A DNA stretch of 64,000 nt from NCBI GenBank assembly GCA_963844395.1, contig CAWJNX010000001.1, positions 248,001-312,000 of the forward strand. Direction: 5' to 3'. Numbering within the stretch: position 1 is the stretch's first letter; each line of letters opens with the position of its first letter. The position numbers and the translations under genes are program-made. Below, one piece after another: positions 10,724 through 19,981 of the stretch. The notes beneath the pieces were generated by a model. The model was not told the origin of the DNA. It ran no database searches and saw only the letters and a list, made by a program, of their open reading frames with translations. This stretch comes from VRUE01 sp963844395 (GTDB lineage Bacteria; Actinomycetota; Thermoleophilia; Solirubrobacterales; 70-9).

Positions 10724-12038
10724 CGCCGTTCACCCCGCCCGACCAGCGCCTGCGCGAGACGGAAGATGTTGCTGGCCCCAAGCGTCACCAGCACGTCGCC
10801 AGCGCCGAGCCGGGGTTCGAGCGCCTTTCGCGCCGCGTCCAGGCTCGGCGTCCAGAGCACCCGCCTACCGCCGATCCGATCGGCGGTAGCGCGGGCGACG
10901 TCGAGGCCGCTAACCCCTGCCAGCGCACCGACCGGCTCCTCCCGCGCCGGGTAGACATCGAGCACCGCAGCCTCGTCGGCGAGCGCCAGGGCCGCGCCGA
11001 ACTGCTCGGTGAATGCCTTCGTGCGCGAGTAGAGATGGGGCTGGAAGACCGCCACGAGCCGCTTCGGCTCCAGCTCGCGCAGGGCGGTGAGGGCCGCCCG
11101 GATCTCGGTCGGGTGGTGGGCGTAGTCGTCGTAGATGCGGGCGCCGTCGCACTCGCCCACCAGCTCGAGCCGCCGGCGGACGCCGGGAAAGTCGCCGAGC
11201 CCGGCCGCCGCCCCGCCGACGTCGAGGCCGGCCAGCTCGATCGCAGCCAGGGCGGCACGGGCGTTGAGCACGTTGTGGGCGCCGGGGACGGCGAGCGAGA
11301 GATCGGTGGGGCCAGGCGCCGCCGAGTCGAACTCGATCGTGCGGGTGCCGGCCTGCGGAGCGGCGAGGTCCCCCGTCGCCGGAAGCGCGACTGCATCGGC
11401 CACGGCGGCGAAGGCGGCGAAGGCGGCTCGCAGCTCGGCCATCGAGCCCCAACGCGAGTGGTGGTCCATCTCGACGTTGGTGACCACGGCGATCTCGGGG
11501 TTCAGATCGCAGGAAGCTGCCGTCGCTCTCGTCGGCCTCGGCGACGACCCACTCCCCCTGTCCCCAACCGGCGTTGGCGGCGACTCCGCCCGCCCCCAGC
11601 CCCGGCACCTCGCCGCCGATAAAGAACGCCGGATCAGATCCGAGCGCCCGCAGCGCCCAAACGAGCATCGCCGTCGTCGTCGTCTTGCCATGCGTGCCGG
11701 CGACCGCGATCAGACGCTTCTCGGCGCAGAGCTCGGCCAGCAGCTCGCCCCGGTGCAGGACCGAGAGGCCGCACTCGCGGGCGAGCGCCAGCTCTGGGTT
11801 GGCTTTGTCGATCGCGGTCGAGACGACCACGTCGGCCCCGTCCGGAAGGTTCGGCGGCGTCGTGACCGACCGCCGGCTCGATGCCGGCTACACGCAGTCG
11901 CTCCATATAAGAGGACTCGGCGCGGTCGCCGCCGGTAACCGTCGCGCCTAGCTCCCGGCAGACCAGGGCCAGGCCGCTCATCCCGGCGCCGCCGATTCCG
12001 ATGAAGTGCAGGCGCCGCGAGGCCCAATCGCGCGTCAT
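10720..12038 (-). CDS. murC: UDP-N-acetylmuramate--L-alanine ligase (frameshifted)
   Basis: ATP-dependent ligase adding L-Ala to UDP-MurNAc. The ATG at 12038 gives MTRDWASRRLHFIGIGGAGM, with the Rossmann motif GIGGAGMSG. Frame changes near 11865 and 11512 give three pieces. The middle piece holds the ATP motif AVAGTHGKTTTTAML and ADESDGSFL; the last holds IAVVTNVEMDHHSRWGS, IYDDYAHHPTEIRAAL and FQPHLYSRT. The reconstructed length of ~440 aa is normal. As this gene is essential, the breaks are best read as sequence errors. It lies between murG (64 bp) and murB (4-bp overlap). Confidence 0.93.
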
Positions 12039-12053
12039 GCTCGCCGCCCGACT

Positions 12054-12100
12054 TTCCGGTGCGCTTTATGGCGGCATAGGCACCAAAAGGCGCACCGGAA
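12054..12100. repeat. Palindromic element copy B (47 bp) between murG and murC
   Basis: Arms of TTCCGGTGCGC (12054-12064) and GCGCACCGGAA (12090-12100) enclose CTTTATGGCGGCATAGGCACC followed by AAAAG, which is the family core with a CATAG apex. It occupies most of the 64-bp murG-murC gap, so it lies inside the operon transcript and can form a hairpin there. Confidence 0.7.
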
Positions 12101-12102
12101 GC

Positions 12103-13212
12103 TCATCGCGCCGCCCTCAGCACCTCGTCGGCGATGCGACGCGCCGCGTCGGGTTGGGCGAGCGCCGCCGAGGCCGCCGCCATCGCGGCGAGCCGCTCGT
12201 CGTCGTCGAGCACACCGCGGATTTCGTCCAGCAGACGCTCGGCGTTCAGCTCCTCGTCAGGGATCACGACAGCCCCGCCCGCCTCGACCATCCAGGCCGC
12301 GTTGGTGCTCTGGTGGCCGGCGGACGCGTGCGGGTAGGGCACCAAGATCGCAGGGCGGCCGGCGGCGGTCAGCTCGAAGATCGAACCCCCCGAGCGCCCC
12401 AGCACCAGGTCGCAGGCCGCGAGGGTGTCGCCGAGGTCCGGCTCGTAGGCGAGCAGCGTGTAGCGCTCGTTGTGGGGGGCGGCGGCAAGGCGCTCCTCGA
12501 GTTGCGCGAAATCGCGGCGGCCGCTGACGTGGATGACGTCGTAGTCGCGCCCGTCCCGCTCGGCCAGCGCCGCGATCGCGCACTCGTTGATCGAGCGCGC
12601 CCCCTGGCTCCCACCCATCACCAGCAGGCAGCGGGCGTCCGTCGCGATGCCGAACCGCTCACGCGCTGCGGCCCGGTCGGCGGCAAGCACCGCCGCGGGC
12701 ACTGGGCGGCCGGTCACCACGTAGCGATCCTCCTCTCGGCCGGCGATCGGGAAGGCGAGACAGATCCGCCTTGCCCGCCGGGCGAGCAGGCGGTTGGCGA
12801 GGCCGAGGTGGCTATCGGCCTCGGTGAGGACAAGTGGGGTGCGGTCGATGATGGCGGCGAGGCCGGCCGGGCCGGCGACGAATCCCCCGCCCCCCATCAC
12901 CACGTCGGCACCCCGGCGGCGGATCGCCCGTAGCGCCGCACCGGTGGCACCGAGCGCCTCGGCGGCGGCGCGAGCCGCCCGCAGTGGGTTGCCGCGATCG
13001 ATCCCCCGCACCTGGACGAAGTCGATCGCGTAGTCGGCCGCCGGAACCAGCTCGGCCTCGATTCGCTCGCGCGTGCCGATGAACGAGACCTCGGCGCCGC
13101 TAGCCCGAAGCTCGGCGGCGACCGCCATGGCCGGCACGACGTGACCGGCCGTTCCCCCGGCTGCCACCACCACTCTTGCGACTCCTGGCACTGCTCGATC
13201 GGCTCCTTCCAC
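12103..13212 (-). CDS. murG: UDP-GlcNAc--lipid I GlcNAc transferase MurG
   Basis: Peripheral membrane GT28 glycosyltransferase that converts lipid I to lipid II. 369 aa, intact. Lipid-carrier glycine loops are VVAAGGTAGHVVPAMAV (residue ~15) and GADVVMGGGGFVAGPAGLAA (~100); the C-terminal donor site has VMGGSQGARSINE, LGRSGGSIFELTAAGRPAIL and PYPHASAGHQSTNA. A GTG start at 13212 lies inside the apparent ftsW tail (112-bp overlap); a later GTG at the VARVVV segment would also preserve the fold. Confidence 0.95.
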   Translation of the reverse strand: MEGADRAVPGVARVVVAAGGTAGHVVPAMAVAAELRASGAEVSFIGTRERIEAELVPAADYAIDFVQVRGIDRGNPLRAARAAAEALGATGAALRAIRRRGADVVMGGGGFVAGPAGLAAIIDRTPLVLTEADSHLGLANRLLARRARRICLAFPIAGREEDRYVVTGRPVPAAVLAADRAAARERFGIATDARCLLVMGGSQGARSINECAIAALAERDGRDYDVIHVSGRRDFAQLEERLAAAPHNERYTLLAYEPDLGDTLAACDLVLGRSGGSIFELTAAGRPAILVPYPHASAGHQSTNAAWMVEAGGAVVIPDEELNAERLLDEIRGVLDDDERLAAMAAASAALAQPDAARRIADEVLRAAR

Positions 13213-14422
13213 GCGCGGGCGAACGCCCGCCTTCGACGACGCGCAGTTTGCCAGCGCGGGCGGTCCCCCCGCGGGCGACGTTGAGGATCAGTCCCACGGC
13301 GAACAGCGTCGCCAGCAGGCTGCTGTTGCCGTAGGAGACGAAGGGCAGGGGCACGCCGGTCAGCGGCGCCAGCCCCATCACCGCGAAGAGATTGATCGTC
13401 GCCTGCACGAGGACCAGCGAGGTGAGCCCGGCGACGAGGATCTTGCCGTAGGCGTCCTTTGCTTTTTTTGCCACCTGCAGCCCGGCGTAGCCGAACAGGG
13501 AAAAGAGGCCGACGACGCCGACGATCCCGACCAGGCCAAGCTCCTCGCCGATCACCGCCGAGATCATGTCGGTATGGGCCTCGGGCAGGTAGAAGGCCTT
13601 CTGCACGCCGTTGCCGATCCCGACGCCGAAGAGACCGCCGGAGCCGAGGGCGATCTTCGCCTGGGCGGCCTGGAACCCCGCCCCGGCCGCGTCGGCGCCG
13701 GGGTTGAGAAAACCAGTGAGCCGCGCCATCCGGTAGGGCTCGATCACGGTCATAACTAGCGCGAAGCAGGCGAGCCCGGCTCCGATCAGGGCCAAGTCGC
13801 GGATCCGGGCGCCAGCCGCGATCAGGGTCGCGCAGACCGCGAAGCAGAGGACCAGCGTCGTGCCGAGGTCGGGCTCGGCGACGATCAGCAGCGCGGCGAC
13901 GCCGACCACGAGCAGATAGGGCATCAGGCCAGACAGCGACCGCACCAGCTTCGGCTTCCTCGCCAGCATGTCGGCGCCGTAGAGGATCAGCGCCACCTTG
14001 GCCAGCTCGGAGGGCTGGATCTGTAGGAAGCCGGAGCCGATCCAGCGAGTCGAGCCGTTGACGGTCGTGCCAGCCGCGAGCACGGCGAGGAGCAGGAAGA
14101 ATGAGAGGCCGAGGATCGCCGGGGTAAGACGACGAACCGCCTGCAGCCCGTGGCGGGCGGTCAGGTGCATCACCAGCAGGCCGAGGGCGCCAAACAGCAG
14201 AGTGCGCTTCAGGTAAAAGGCGCTGTCGGAGAGGCCGCCGTCGCTGAGGACCCGGGTAGTCGAGCTGGCCGAGAAGACCATCACGGCGCCGAAGGCGAGC
14301 AGGCAGAGGGCGGCGGTGAGCAGCAGGTTGTACTCAGCGGGCAGGCTGGCGGCACGCGAGGGTTTGCGCTTCGCCTTGCGCGACTTCGCCCGCCAGGGGA
14401 GGGATAGGGCGCGAGCGCTCAT
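13100..14422 (-). CDS. ftsW: Septal SEDS glycosyltransferase FtsW
   Basis: SEDS-family lipid II polymerase working with FtsI. The ATG at 14422 overlaps the murD stop (ATGA). After a basic N-terminus there are about ten membrane segments; the SEDS marks include ARHGLQAVRRL, TRWIGSGFLQIQPSELAKVA, PDLGTTLVLC, PEAHTDMISAVIGEELGLVG and PLPFVSYGNSSLLATL. The readable frame continues 112 bp into murG as an Arg/Ser/Gly-rich tail. Either this tail is real, or an indel has removed an earlier stop near 13210. Confidence 0.95.
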   Translation of the reverse strand: MSARALSLPWRAKSRKAKRKPSRAASLPAEYNLLLTAALCLLAFGAVMVFSASSTTRVLSDGGLSDSAFYLKRTLLFGALGLLVMHLTARHGLQAVRRLTPAILGLSFFLLLAVLAAGTTVNGSTRWIGSGFLQIQPSELAKVALILYGADMLARKPKLVRSLSGLMPYLLVVGVAALLIVAEPDLGTTLVLCFAVCATLIAAGARIRDLALIGAGLACFALVMTVIEPYRMARLTGFLNPGADAAGAGFQAAQAKIALGSGGLFGVGIGNGVQKAFYLPEAHTDMISAVIGEELGLVGIVGVVGLFSLFGYAGLQVAKKAKDAYGKILVAGLTSLVLVQATINLFAVMGLAPLTGVPLPFVSYGNSSLLATLFAVGLILNVARGGTARAGKLRVVEGGRSPARGRSRSSSARSRKSGGGSRGNGRSRRAGHGGRRRASG

Positions 14423-15795
14423 TGCAACGCCTCGACGATCTCGCGGAAGCGCTCGCCGCGCCGTTCGTAGTTCTCGAAGGCGTCGAAACTGGCGCAGGCG
14501 GGCGAGAGCAGGACGACCTCTCCCGGCTTGGCGTCGTCGGCAGCGCTCCGCACCGCGTCCTCGAGATCGGCGCAGCGATGCAGCTCGACTCCCGCCTCCA
14601 CCACCGCGGCCAGCTCGGTGGCGAGCCGGCCGGCCGCGGCGCCGATCAGGTAGCAGGCGGCGCACGTCTCCCGCACGGGGTCGGCGAGCAGCCCGAAGGG
14701 CTCGTCCTTCTCGCTGCCGCCGAGAATCGCGTGCACGCCGCCCTCGAAGGCACGCAGGCCGACTGTCGCGGCGGCGACGTTGGTCGCCTTCGAGTCGTTG
14801 ACGAAGCGAACGCCGTCGATCTCGGCGACCGCCTCGAGCCTATGAGCGACGCCGGCGAAGCTGCGCAGGCCCTCCTGCACCGCGTCGCGATCGAGCCCCA
14901 TCGTGAGCGCCGCGGCGGCGGCGGCCATCGCGTTGACGACGTTGTGCTCGCCGAACAGGCCCAGCTCCTCGACGCCGATCAGCGGCTCGCCGTCGTAGAA
15001 GAGCGTTCCCTCAGAGACGGACACCTCGCAGTCGGGCGCGGCGCCGCGGCAGAAGGCGACGCGGCGGCCGCAGCCGCCGAGGTCGACCCCGGCCAGTGCC
15101 GGCTCGTCGGCGTTGTAGACGGCGACGTCGTCGTTGCCCTGGTTGGCGAAGACCCGCAGCTTGGCCGCCAGGTAGGACTCGAGGTCGGCGTGGCGGTCGA
15201 GGTGGTCGGGGGCGAGGTTGAGGAAGACCGCGCACTCGGGGGCGAAGGCGTCTGAGTCCTCGAGCTGGAAGCTGGATGCCTCGCAGACGACCGTCGCCGC
15301 GGGATCCACCGTCCCAACCAGCTCCGAGAGCGGCGTGCCGACGTTGCCGGCAACCGCGACTGGCTCGCCGGCGGTGCGGTAGAGGTGGCCGAGCAGCTCG
15401 ACCGTCGTCGTCTTGCCGTTGGTGCCAGTCACAGCGACGAAGCGGTTGGGAATCGCCCGCCAGGCCAGCTCCAGCTCGCCGACGACGTCAATCCCGCGCT
15501 CCAGCGCCGCCGCGATCACCGGCGCCTCCCGGGGCACACCCGGGCTCTTGACAACGGTCCGCGTTCCCTCCAAAAGAGCCAATCCATCCGTATCCAGGAC
15601 GACTTCGACGCCAACCCCCGCCAGCCCTGCCGCTTCCTCCGGATGACCCGAATCGACCCCGCGCACCACGTCCCCCCGTGCAGCCAGCATCTTCGCCGCC
15701 GCGCATCCCGAGCGCGCGAGCCCAACGACTAGATATGGACCCGCCGGCAGCTCCGGGCGAAGCTTCCTGGGCGGCGGCACATTCATCTCAGGCAT
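14419..15795 (-). CDS. murD: UDP-MurNAc-L-alanine--D-glutamate ligase
   Basis: Adds D-Glu to UDP-MurNAc-L-Ala. 458 aa, intact. YLVVGLARSGCAAAKMLAAR forms the N-terminal UDP site, FVAVTGTNGKTTTVELLGHL the ATP site (~residue 120), VCEASSFQLE and LNLAPDHLDRH the central domain, and RFVNDSKATNVAA with AILGGSEKDEPF the C-terminal domain. The ATG is 192 bp after mraY; that gap holds large inverted-repeat element G. Confidence 0.97.
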   Translation of the reverse strand: MPEMNVPPPRKLRPELPAGPYLVVGLARSGCAAAKMLAARGDVVRGVDSGHPEEAAGLAGVGVEVVLDTDGLALLEGTRTVVKSPGVPREAPVIAAALERGIDVVGELELAWRAIPNRFVAVTGTNGKTTTVELLGHLYRTAGEPVAVAGNVGTPLSELVGTVDPAATVVCEASSFQLEDSDAFAPECAVFLNLAPDHLDRHADLESYLAAKLRVFANQGNDDVAVYNADEPALAGVDLGGCGRRVAFCRGAAPDCEVSVSEGTLFYDGEPLIGVEELGLFGEHNVVNAMAAAAAALTMGLDRDAVQEGLRSFAGVAHRLEAVAEIDGVRFVNDSKATNVAAATVGLRAFEGGVHAILGGSEKDEPFGLLADPVRETCAACYLIGAAAGRLATELAAVVEAGVELHRCADLEDAVRSAADDAKPGEVVLLSPACASFDAFENYERRGERFREIVEALQ

Positions 15796-15846
15796 AGCTT
15801 CGCGCTAGAGCCAGTCGACCCTGTGCAAACGCTCATCTGCGGGTGG

Positions 15847-15967
15847 CGTCGGGGTGGGGTGTCCTCAGCCGGGCGAAGGCTGCGGAGGGCAAGGCCCCGA
15901 CCCTGCAAGCGAAGGGTCCCGGCGCCCGGAGCAGCGCGTAGCCCAAGGAGGGCACCCCACCCCGACG
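15847..15967. repeat. Large inverted-repeat element G (121 bp) between mraY and murD
   Basis: 18-nt arms at 15847-15864 (CGTCGGGGTGGGGTGTCC) and 15950-15967 pair at 17 of 18, with the remaining pair G-U, and enclose 85 nt. It fills the only long gap in the mraY-murD stretch. Same design as elements F (7849) and H (19856). No open frame of interest inside. Confidence 0.68.
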
Positions 15968-15987
15968 ACAGGACCCGCGGCCGAGGG

Positions 15988-16962
15988 CTAGCGCCCAATC
16001 GACTGCTGGTACAGCGTGAACCCAATCCCCGAGCAAACAGCGGCGATGATCCAGAAGCGGAGCATGATCTTGGTCTCCGACCACGCCATCATCTCGAAGT
16101 GGTGGTGCAGCGGCGCCATCAGCAGGACGCGGCGGCGGAAGGCCTTGAAGGAGAAGACCTGGATCGCGACCGAGAGGGCCTCGATCACGAAGATGCCGCC
16201 GATGATGATCAGCAGCACCTCGGTCTGGGTCATCACGGCGAGCGCGCCTATCGCCCCGCCCAGGCCGAGCGAGCCAGTGTCCCCCATAAAGATCGAGGCC
16301 GGGAAGGCGTTGAACCAGAGGAAGCCGACGCAGGCGCCGACTAGGCAGGCGGAGAGCAGCGCTAGGTTCTGCTGCTCGTTGGAGACGAAGGCGATCGCGG
16401 TGTAGGCGAGCAGGACGATCGCGCAGGAGCCGGCGGCGAGGCCGTCAAGGCCGTCGGTGAGGTTGACCCCGTTGGAGGTGCCGGCGATCACCAGGAAGAC
16501 GAGGACGAAGTAGAGGACTGGCCCGAGGTCGAGGCTGGCATCGCCGATGCGAAAGAAGAGGGTCGGCTCCAGGCCGACCTCGTGGCGCGCCACCCACCAG
16601 AGGGCAAGCGCCATCAGCAGCTGGACGAGCAGCTTGGAGCGCGCCGAGAGCCCAAGCGAGCGGCGTTTGACGATCTTGGTGAAGTCGTCGGCGAAGCCCA
16701 GCGTCGCGCAGCCCATCGCCACCCCGAAGACGGCGAGGCTCTGCGCGTCGCGCTCGGAGAGCACCAGGTAGGGCACGCAGATCGCGGCGAAGACGATCAG
16801 TCCGCCCATCGTCGGCGTCCCCGCCTTGGCATGGTGCTCCTGCGGTCCGTCCTCGCGGATGTGCTGCCCGAACTCCTTCACCCGCAGGTACTCGATGAAC
16901 TTCGGGCCGAGGAAGATGCAAATCAGCATCGCCGCCATGCCGGCGATCAGCACCTCACCCAT
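15988..16962 (-). CDS. mraY: Phospho-MurNAc-pentapeptide transferase MraY
   Basis: Integral membrane enzyme joining UDP-MurNAc-pentapeptide to undecaprenyl phosphate (lipid I). 324 aa, intact, about ten helices. Signature motifs: EDGPQEHHAKAGTPTMGGL (residue ~38), FADDFTKI with the acidic pair (~90), TSNGVNLTDGLDGLAAGS (~160), FMGDTGSLGLGGAIGALAVM (~230) and APLHHHFEM (~285). It overlaps the murF 3' end by 8 bp. Confidence 0.97.
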   Translation of the reverse strand: MGEVLIAGMAAMLICIFLGPKFIEYLRVKEFGQHIREDGPQEHHAKAGTPTMGGLIVFAAICVPYLVLSERDAQSLAVFGVAMGCATLGFADDFTKIVKRRSLGLSARSKLLVQLLMALALWWVARHEVGLEPTLFFRIGDASLDLGPVLYFVLVFLVIAGTSNGVNLTDGLDGLAAGSCAIVLLAYTAIAFVSNEQQNLALLSACLVGACVGFLWFNAFPASIFMGDTGSLGLGGAIGALAVMTQTEVLLIIIGGIFVIEALSVAIQVFSFKAFRRRVLLMAPLHHHFEMMAWSETKIMLRFWIIAAVCSGIGFTLYQQSIGR

Positions 16963-18326
16963 CGAGTAACCCCTTCAGCTCCTCGGCAACCGCCTCCAGG
17001 CCGGCCGAGCGCGAGCCCTTGACAAGGACCGCGTCGCCGGGCTCCAGCTGCGCGGCCAGTAGCTCGGCCGCCTCCTCGGGGGTGGCGACGAGCTCGTCCG
17101 GCCCGTAGGCGCGCGCCGGCTCCCCCACGCCGACCAGCAGGTCAACCGCGTGGGCGCGGGCGTGGTCGCCAATCTCGCGGTGGTAGGCGGCCGCGCCGTC
17201 GCCCAGCTCGGCCATCTCACCAAGGACAGCAACGCGCCGCCCCCCGTCGAGGGAGGCGAGGTGGTCGAGCGCCGCTCGCATCGAAACCGGGTTGGCGTTG
17301 TAGCAGTCGTTCACCAGGACGATCCCGTCACCCAGCTCGAGGCGCTCGCCCCGGAAGCGGGAGAAGCCGATATTCGCAGCGCGGTCGGCCATCGCGGCGA
17401 GCGGCGCCCCGAGGGCAACGCCGACCGTGACAGCGGCGAGCGCGTTGGAAAGGTTGTGGCTCTCGGCAAAAGGGAAGTGGAAGAGCTGACGCCCCACGGG
17501 GGTCGAGATCAGCGCTTCCGTGATGCCGTCCTCGACCTGTCGCTCGACCGCCTCGACGTCGCCTCCCGGGCCGAATCGCAGCAGACGCGGCGCCCGCTCT
17601 AGGTGGGGCTCCAGCTCGCCGGCCTCGACCGGCACGACGGCGACGCCGTCAGGCGGCAAGGCGACGAGGATCTCGGCCTTCGCCGCCGCGACCGCCTCGA
17701 CGGAACCCAGCAGCTCGACGTGGACCGGGCCAACGTTGGTGACCACCGCCACCTCTGGCTCGACGATCGCGGCCAGCTCGGCGATCTGGCCCGGTCCGCG
17801 CATCGCCATCTCCAGCACCAGCAGGTGGGTGTCCGGAGGGCGCTTCCAGCACGGTCAGCGGCAAACCGATCTCGGTATTGAGATTCTCGGGGTTCGCATG
17901 CACCCGGCCGGGAAGCAGAGCCCTAGCGATGTCCTTGACCGAGGTCTTGCCGACCGAGCCGGTGACCCCGACCGTCCGCGCCCCAAGCTCATGCCGCCAG
18001 GCGCGGGCGAGGGACTGCATGGCGGCAAGCGGATCCTCGACCGCAAAGACCCAGCCCGGCGGCGCGCGTTCGTCTTTTGTACCGCTATGCGACATAAAAG
18101 ACGAACGCGCCGTCTGGGGACGCATCACCGCCCCCCAGGCGCCAGCTTCAAGCGCGGCCGCCGCGAAGTCGCCGCCATCTACCCGATCGCCCGGTAGGCC
18201 GAAGAAGAGATCGCCGGGCTTCGCCTCGCCGGAATCGACCACGGCACGCTCAGGCGTGCCGGGCTCGCCCTCGGCGACGACCTCCGCCCCGATGGCGGCG
18301 GCGATCCGCTCCGGACCCAAGTTCAC
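16955..18326 (-). CDS. murF: UDP-MurNAc-tripeptide--D-Ala-D-Ala ligase, with in-frame palindrome (frameshifted)
   Basis: Adds D-Ala-D-Ala to the UDP-MurNAc tripeptide. The start gives MNLGPERIAAAIGAEVVAEG; GDLFFGLPGDRVDGGDFAAA and the ATP site VGVTGSVGKTSVKDI follow. A one-base change near 17845 joins VLEAPPDTHLLVLEMAMRGP in the other frame, then VNDCYNANPVSMRAALD and VLGEMAELGDGAAAYHREIG. Between MRPQTA and GWVFAVEDPL, about residues 72-89, lies a segment RSSFMSHSGTKDERAPP that other MurF proteins do not normally have. It is encoded exactly by palindrome C (51 bp, 17 codons). It overlaps murE by 4 bp. Confidence 0.93.
18061..18111. repeat. Palindromic element copy C (51 bp) inserted in frame in murF
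   Basis: Arms carry GCGCGTTCGTCTTTT and its perfect complement AAAAGACGAACGCGC, around the core GTACCGCTATGCGACAT. The length is 51 bp, a multiple of three, and there is no stop in the murF frame. It encodes a 17-residue insert between two conserved MurF segments. Same family as A, B, D and E. Confidence 0.8.
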
Positions 18327-19840
18327 TGTGTCCCCGCTGCGTGCGAGCTGCTGTTGCCGGTCAGTTTGCGCAACTCGCTGCGGGCGACCTCGCGATCGTC
18401 GAACGGCACCTTGCGCCCGTCCTCGAACTCCTGACCCTGCTCGTGCCCCTTGCCGGCGATCACGACGGTGTCGCCGGGTCGCGCCCGAGCCAGCGCCAGC
18501 TCGATCGCGGCGCGGCGGTCGGGCTCGACCTCCACGCCGGCCCTCTCCTCGACTCCGGTGAGGATCTCCTCGACGATCGCCTCGGGATCCTCGGAGCGCG
18601 GGTTGTCGGAGGTGACGATGGCCAGGTCCGACAGCTCGGCGCCGGCGCGACCCATCTCCGGTCGCTTGCCGCGGTCGCGGTCGCCACCCGCCCCGAAGAC
18701 CGAGATAACCCGTCCCTCGCTCAGCCGCCGCGCCGCCCGCAACAAGTTCTCCAGCGAGTCCGGCGTGTGGGCGTAGTCGACCAGGATGGAGAACGGCTGC
18801 CCCTCGTCGACCGGCTCGAAGCGGCCGGGCGGGGGCGCCGCGGCGGCCAGGCCAGCGGCGGCTGTCTCGGGATCGACGCCGAGTGCCGTCGCCACCGCAA
18901 AGGCGCCGAGCGCATTGGCGACGTTGAAGTGGCCGGGCAGGCGCGTCCGCACCCGAACCTCTCCGCCGACGGGCCTAAAACGCCACTCCGGCTGTCCTTT
19001 TCGGCCCGTCGGCAGCGTCACCGTGAACTGCGCGCCGCCGGCGTCGTAGGAGACGTCGCGGGCGACGAAGTCGGCGTCCCAGCCCTCCGTGGAGAAACCG
19101 AGGCAGTCGAATTCGGTCGCCAGCCGGTCGCCGTACTCGTCGTCAACGTTGACGATCGACGTCCCCGGCTCCGCCGCGAACAGGCGGCGCTTCGACTGGA
19201 AGTAGTCGCCCATGTCGGCATGGAAGTCGAGGTGGTCGCGGCTGAGGTTGGTGAAGAGCGCGACGTCGAAGTGGATCGCATCGGCGCGGTGCAGCGCCAG
19301 GGCGTGCGAGGAGACCTCCATCGCGCAAACGCGGTCGCCGCCGTCGAGCATCCGCCGGAACGTCGCTTGCAGGTCAATCGCCTCCGGCGTCGTCCGCTCG
19401 ACCTCCTCCTCGGCCCCTCCGACTACCTGCTTGACCGTACCCAGCAGCCCGCACTGCATCCCCGCCGCCACAAGGATCTCGCGGATCAGGAAGGCGGTCG
19501 TCGTCTTGCCGTTCGTCCCGGTCACCCCGACGACCTTCAACTCCTCGGTCGGATCCCCCCAGAACCGAGCCGCCACCGGTGCCATGGCGGCACGCGCATC
19601 TGCAACGACGACCTGAGGCACATCCACATCCAGCTCCCGCTCGACCACCAATCCCGCAGCCCCTGCATCCACCGCGGCGGCCCCGAACTCGTGCCCATCG
19701 GCTTTTTCCCCGCGCACGCAAAAGAACAAGGTCCCAGGCCCGACCCTGCCACTGTCGTAGGCCAGTGAGCCGACCTCGACCGAGGCGTCACCGACGATCC
19801 GGGCCCCACCAGCTCCCGCAACGAGCTCATCCAATCTCAC
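18323..19840 (-). CDS. murE: UDP-MurNAc-L-Ala-D-Glu--meso-DAP ligase
   Basis: Adds the third residue of the stem peptide. 505 aa, intact. VVGVTGTNGKTTTAFLIREI is the ATP site (~residue 105), TTPEAIDLQATFRRM and AMEVSSHALALHR the UDP-substrate region, and ILVDYAHTPDSLENLL the C-terminal domain. SDNPRSEDPEAIVEEI carries the DNPR motif that indicates meso-diaminopimelate rather than lysine. The start follows ftsI by 141 bp, a gap taken up by inverted-repeat element H. Confidence 0.97.
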   Translation of the reverse strand: MRLDELVAGAGGARIVGDASVEVGSLAYDSGRVGPGTLFFCVRGEKADGHEFGAAAVDAGAAGLVVERELDVDVPQVVVADARAAMAPVAARFWGDPTEELKVVGVTGTNGKTTTAFLIREILVAAGMQCGLLGTVKQVVGGAEEEVERTTPEAIDLQATFRRMLDGGDRVCAMEVSSHALALHRADAIHFDVALFTNLSRDHLDFHADMGDYFQSKRRLFAAEPGTSIVNVDDEYGDRLATEFDCLGFSTEGWDADFVARDVSYDAGGAQFTVTLPTGRKGQPEWRFRPVGGEVRVRTRLPGHFNVANALGAFAVATALGVDPETAAAGLAAAAPPPGRFEPVDEGQPFSILVDYAHTPDSLENLLRAARRLSEGRVISVFGAGGDRDRGKRPEMGRAGAELSDLAIVTSDNPRSEDPEAIVEEILTGVEERAGVEVEPDRRAAIELALARARPGDTVVIAGKGHEQGQEFEDGRKVPFDDREVARSELRKLTGNSSSHAAGTQ

Positions 19841-19855
19841 GGCGGCGATTGTAAG

Positions 19856-19975
19856 CCGGGGGGCGGGTGCCCCTCCGGCGCAGCGGCGTCATGTTTTTCG
19901 CCCACAACCTCCTCGGACGGCCCCAAAGTCCTTGGGCGAAAACCCCAGCGAGCCGGAGGGGCACCCGCCCCCCGG
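19856..19975. repeat. Large inverted-repeat element H (120 bp) between ftsI and murE
   Basis: 24-nt perfect arms at 19856-19879 (CCGGGGGGCGGGTGCCCCTC + CGGC) and 19952-19975, 72 nt apart. Within the loop a second nested pair occurs (TTTTCGCCCA and TGGGCGAAAA). It could fold into a long branched hairpin in the dcw mRNA. Third member of the group with F and G. Confidence 0.72.
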
Positions 19976-19981
19976 CCCCCA

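Noticed and set aside
15796..15987. A small minus-strand gene in the mraY-murD gap
   Set aside because: The open frame covers the inverted-repeat element, has no ribosome-binding site and runs into mraY; composition is that of the repeat.
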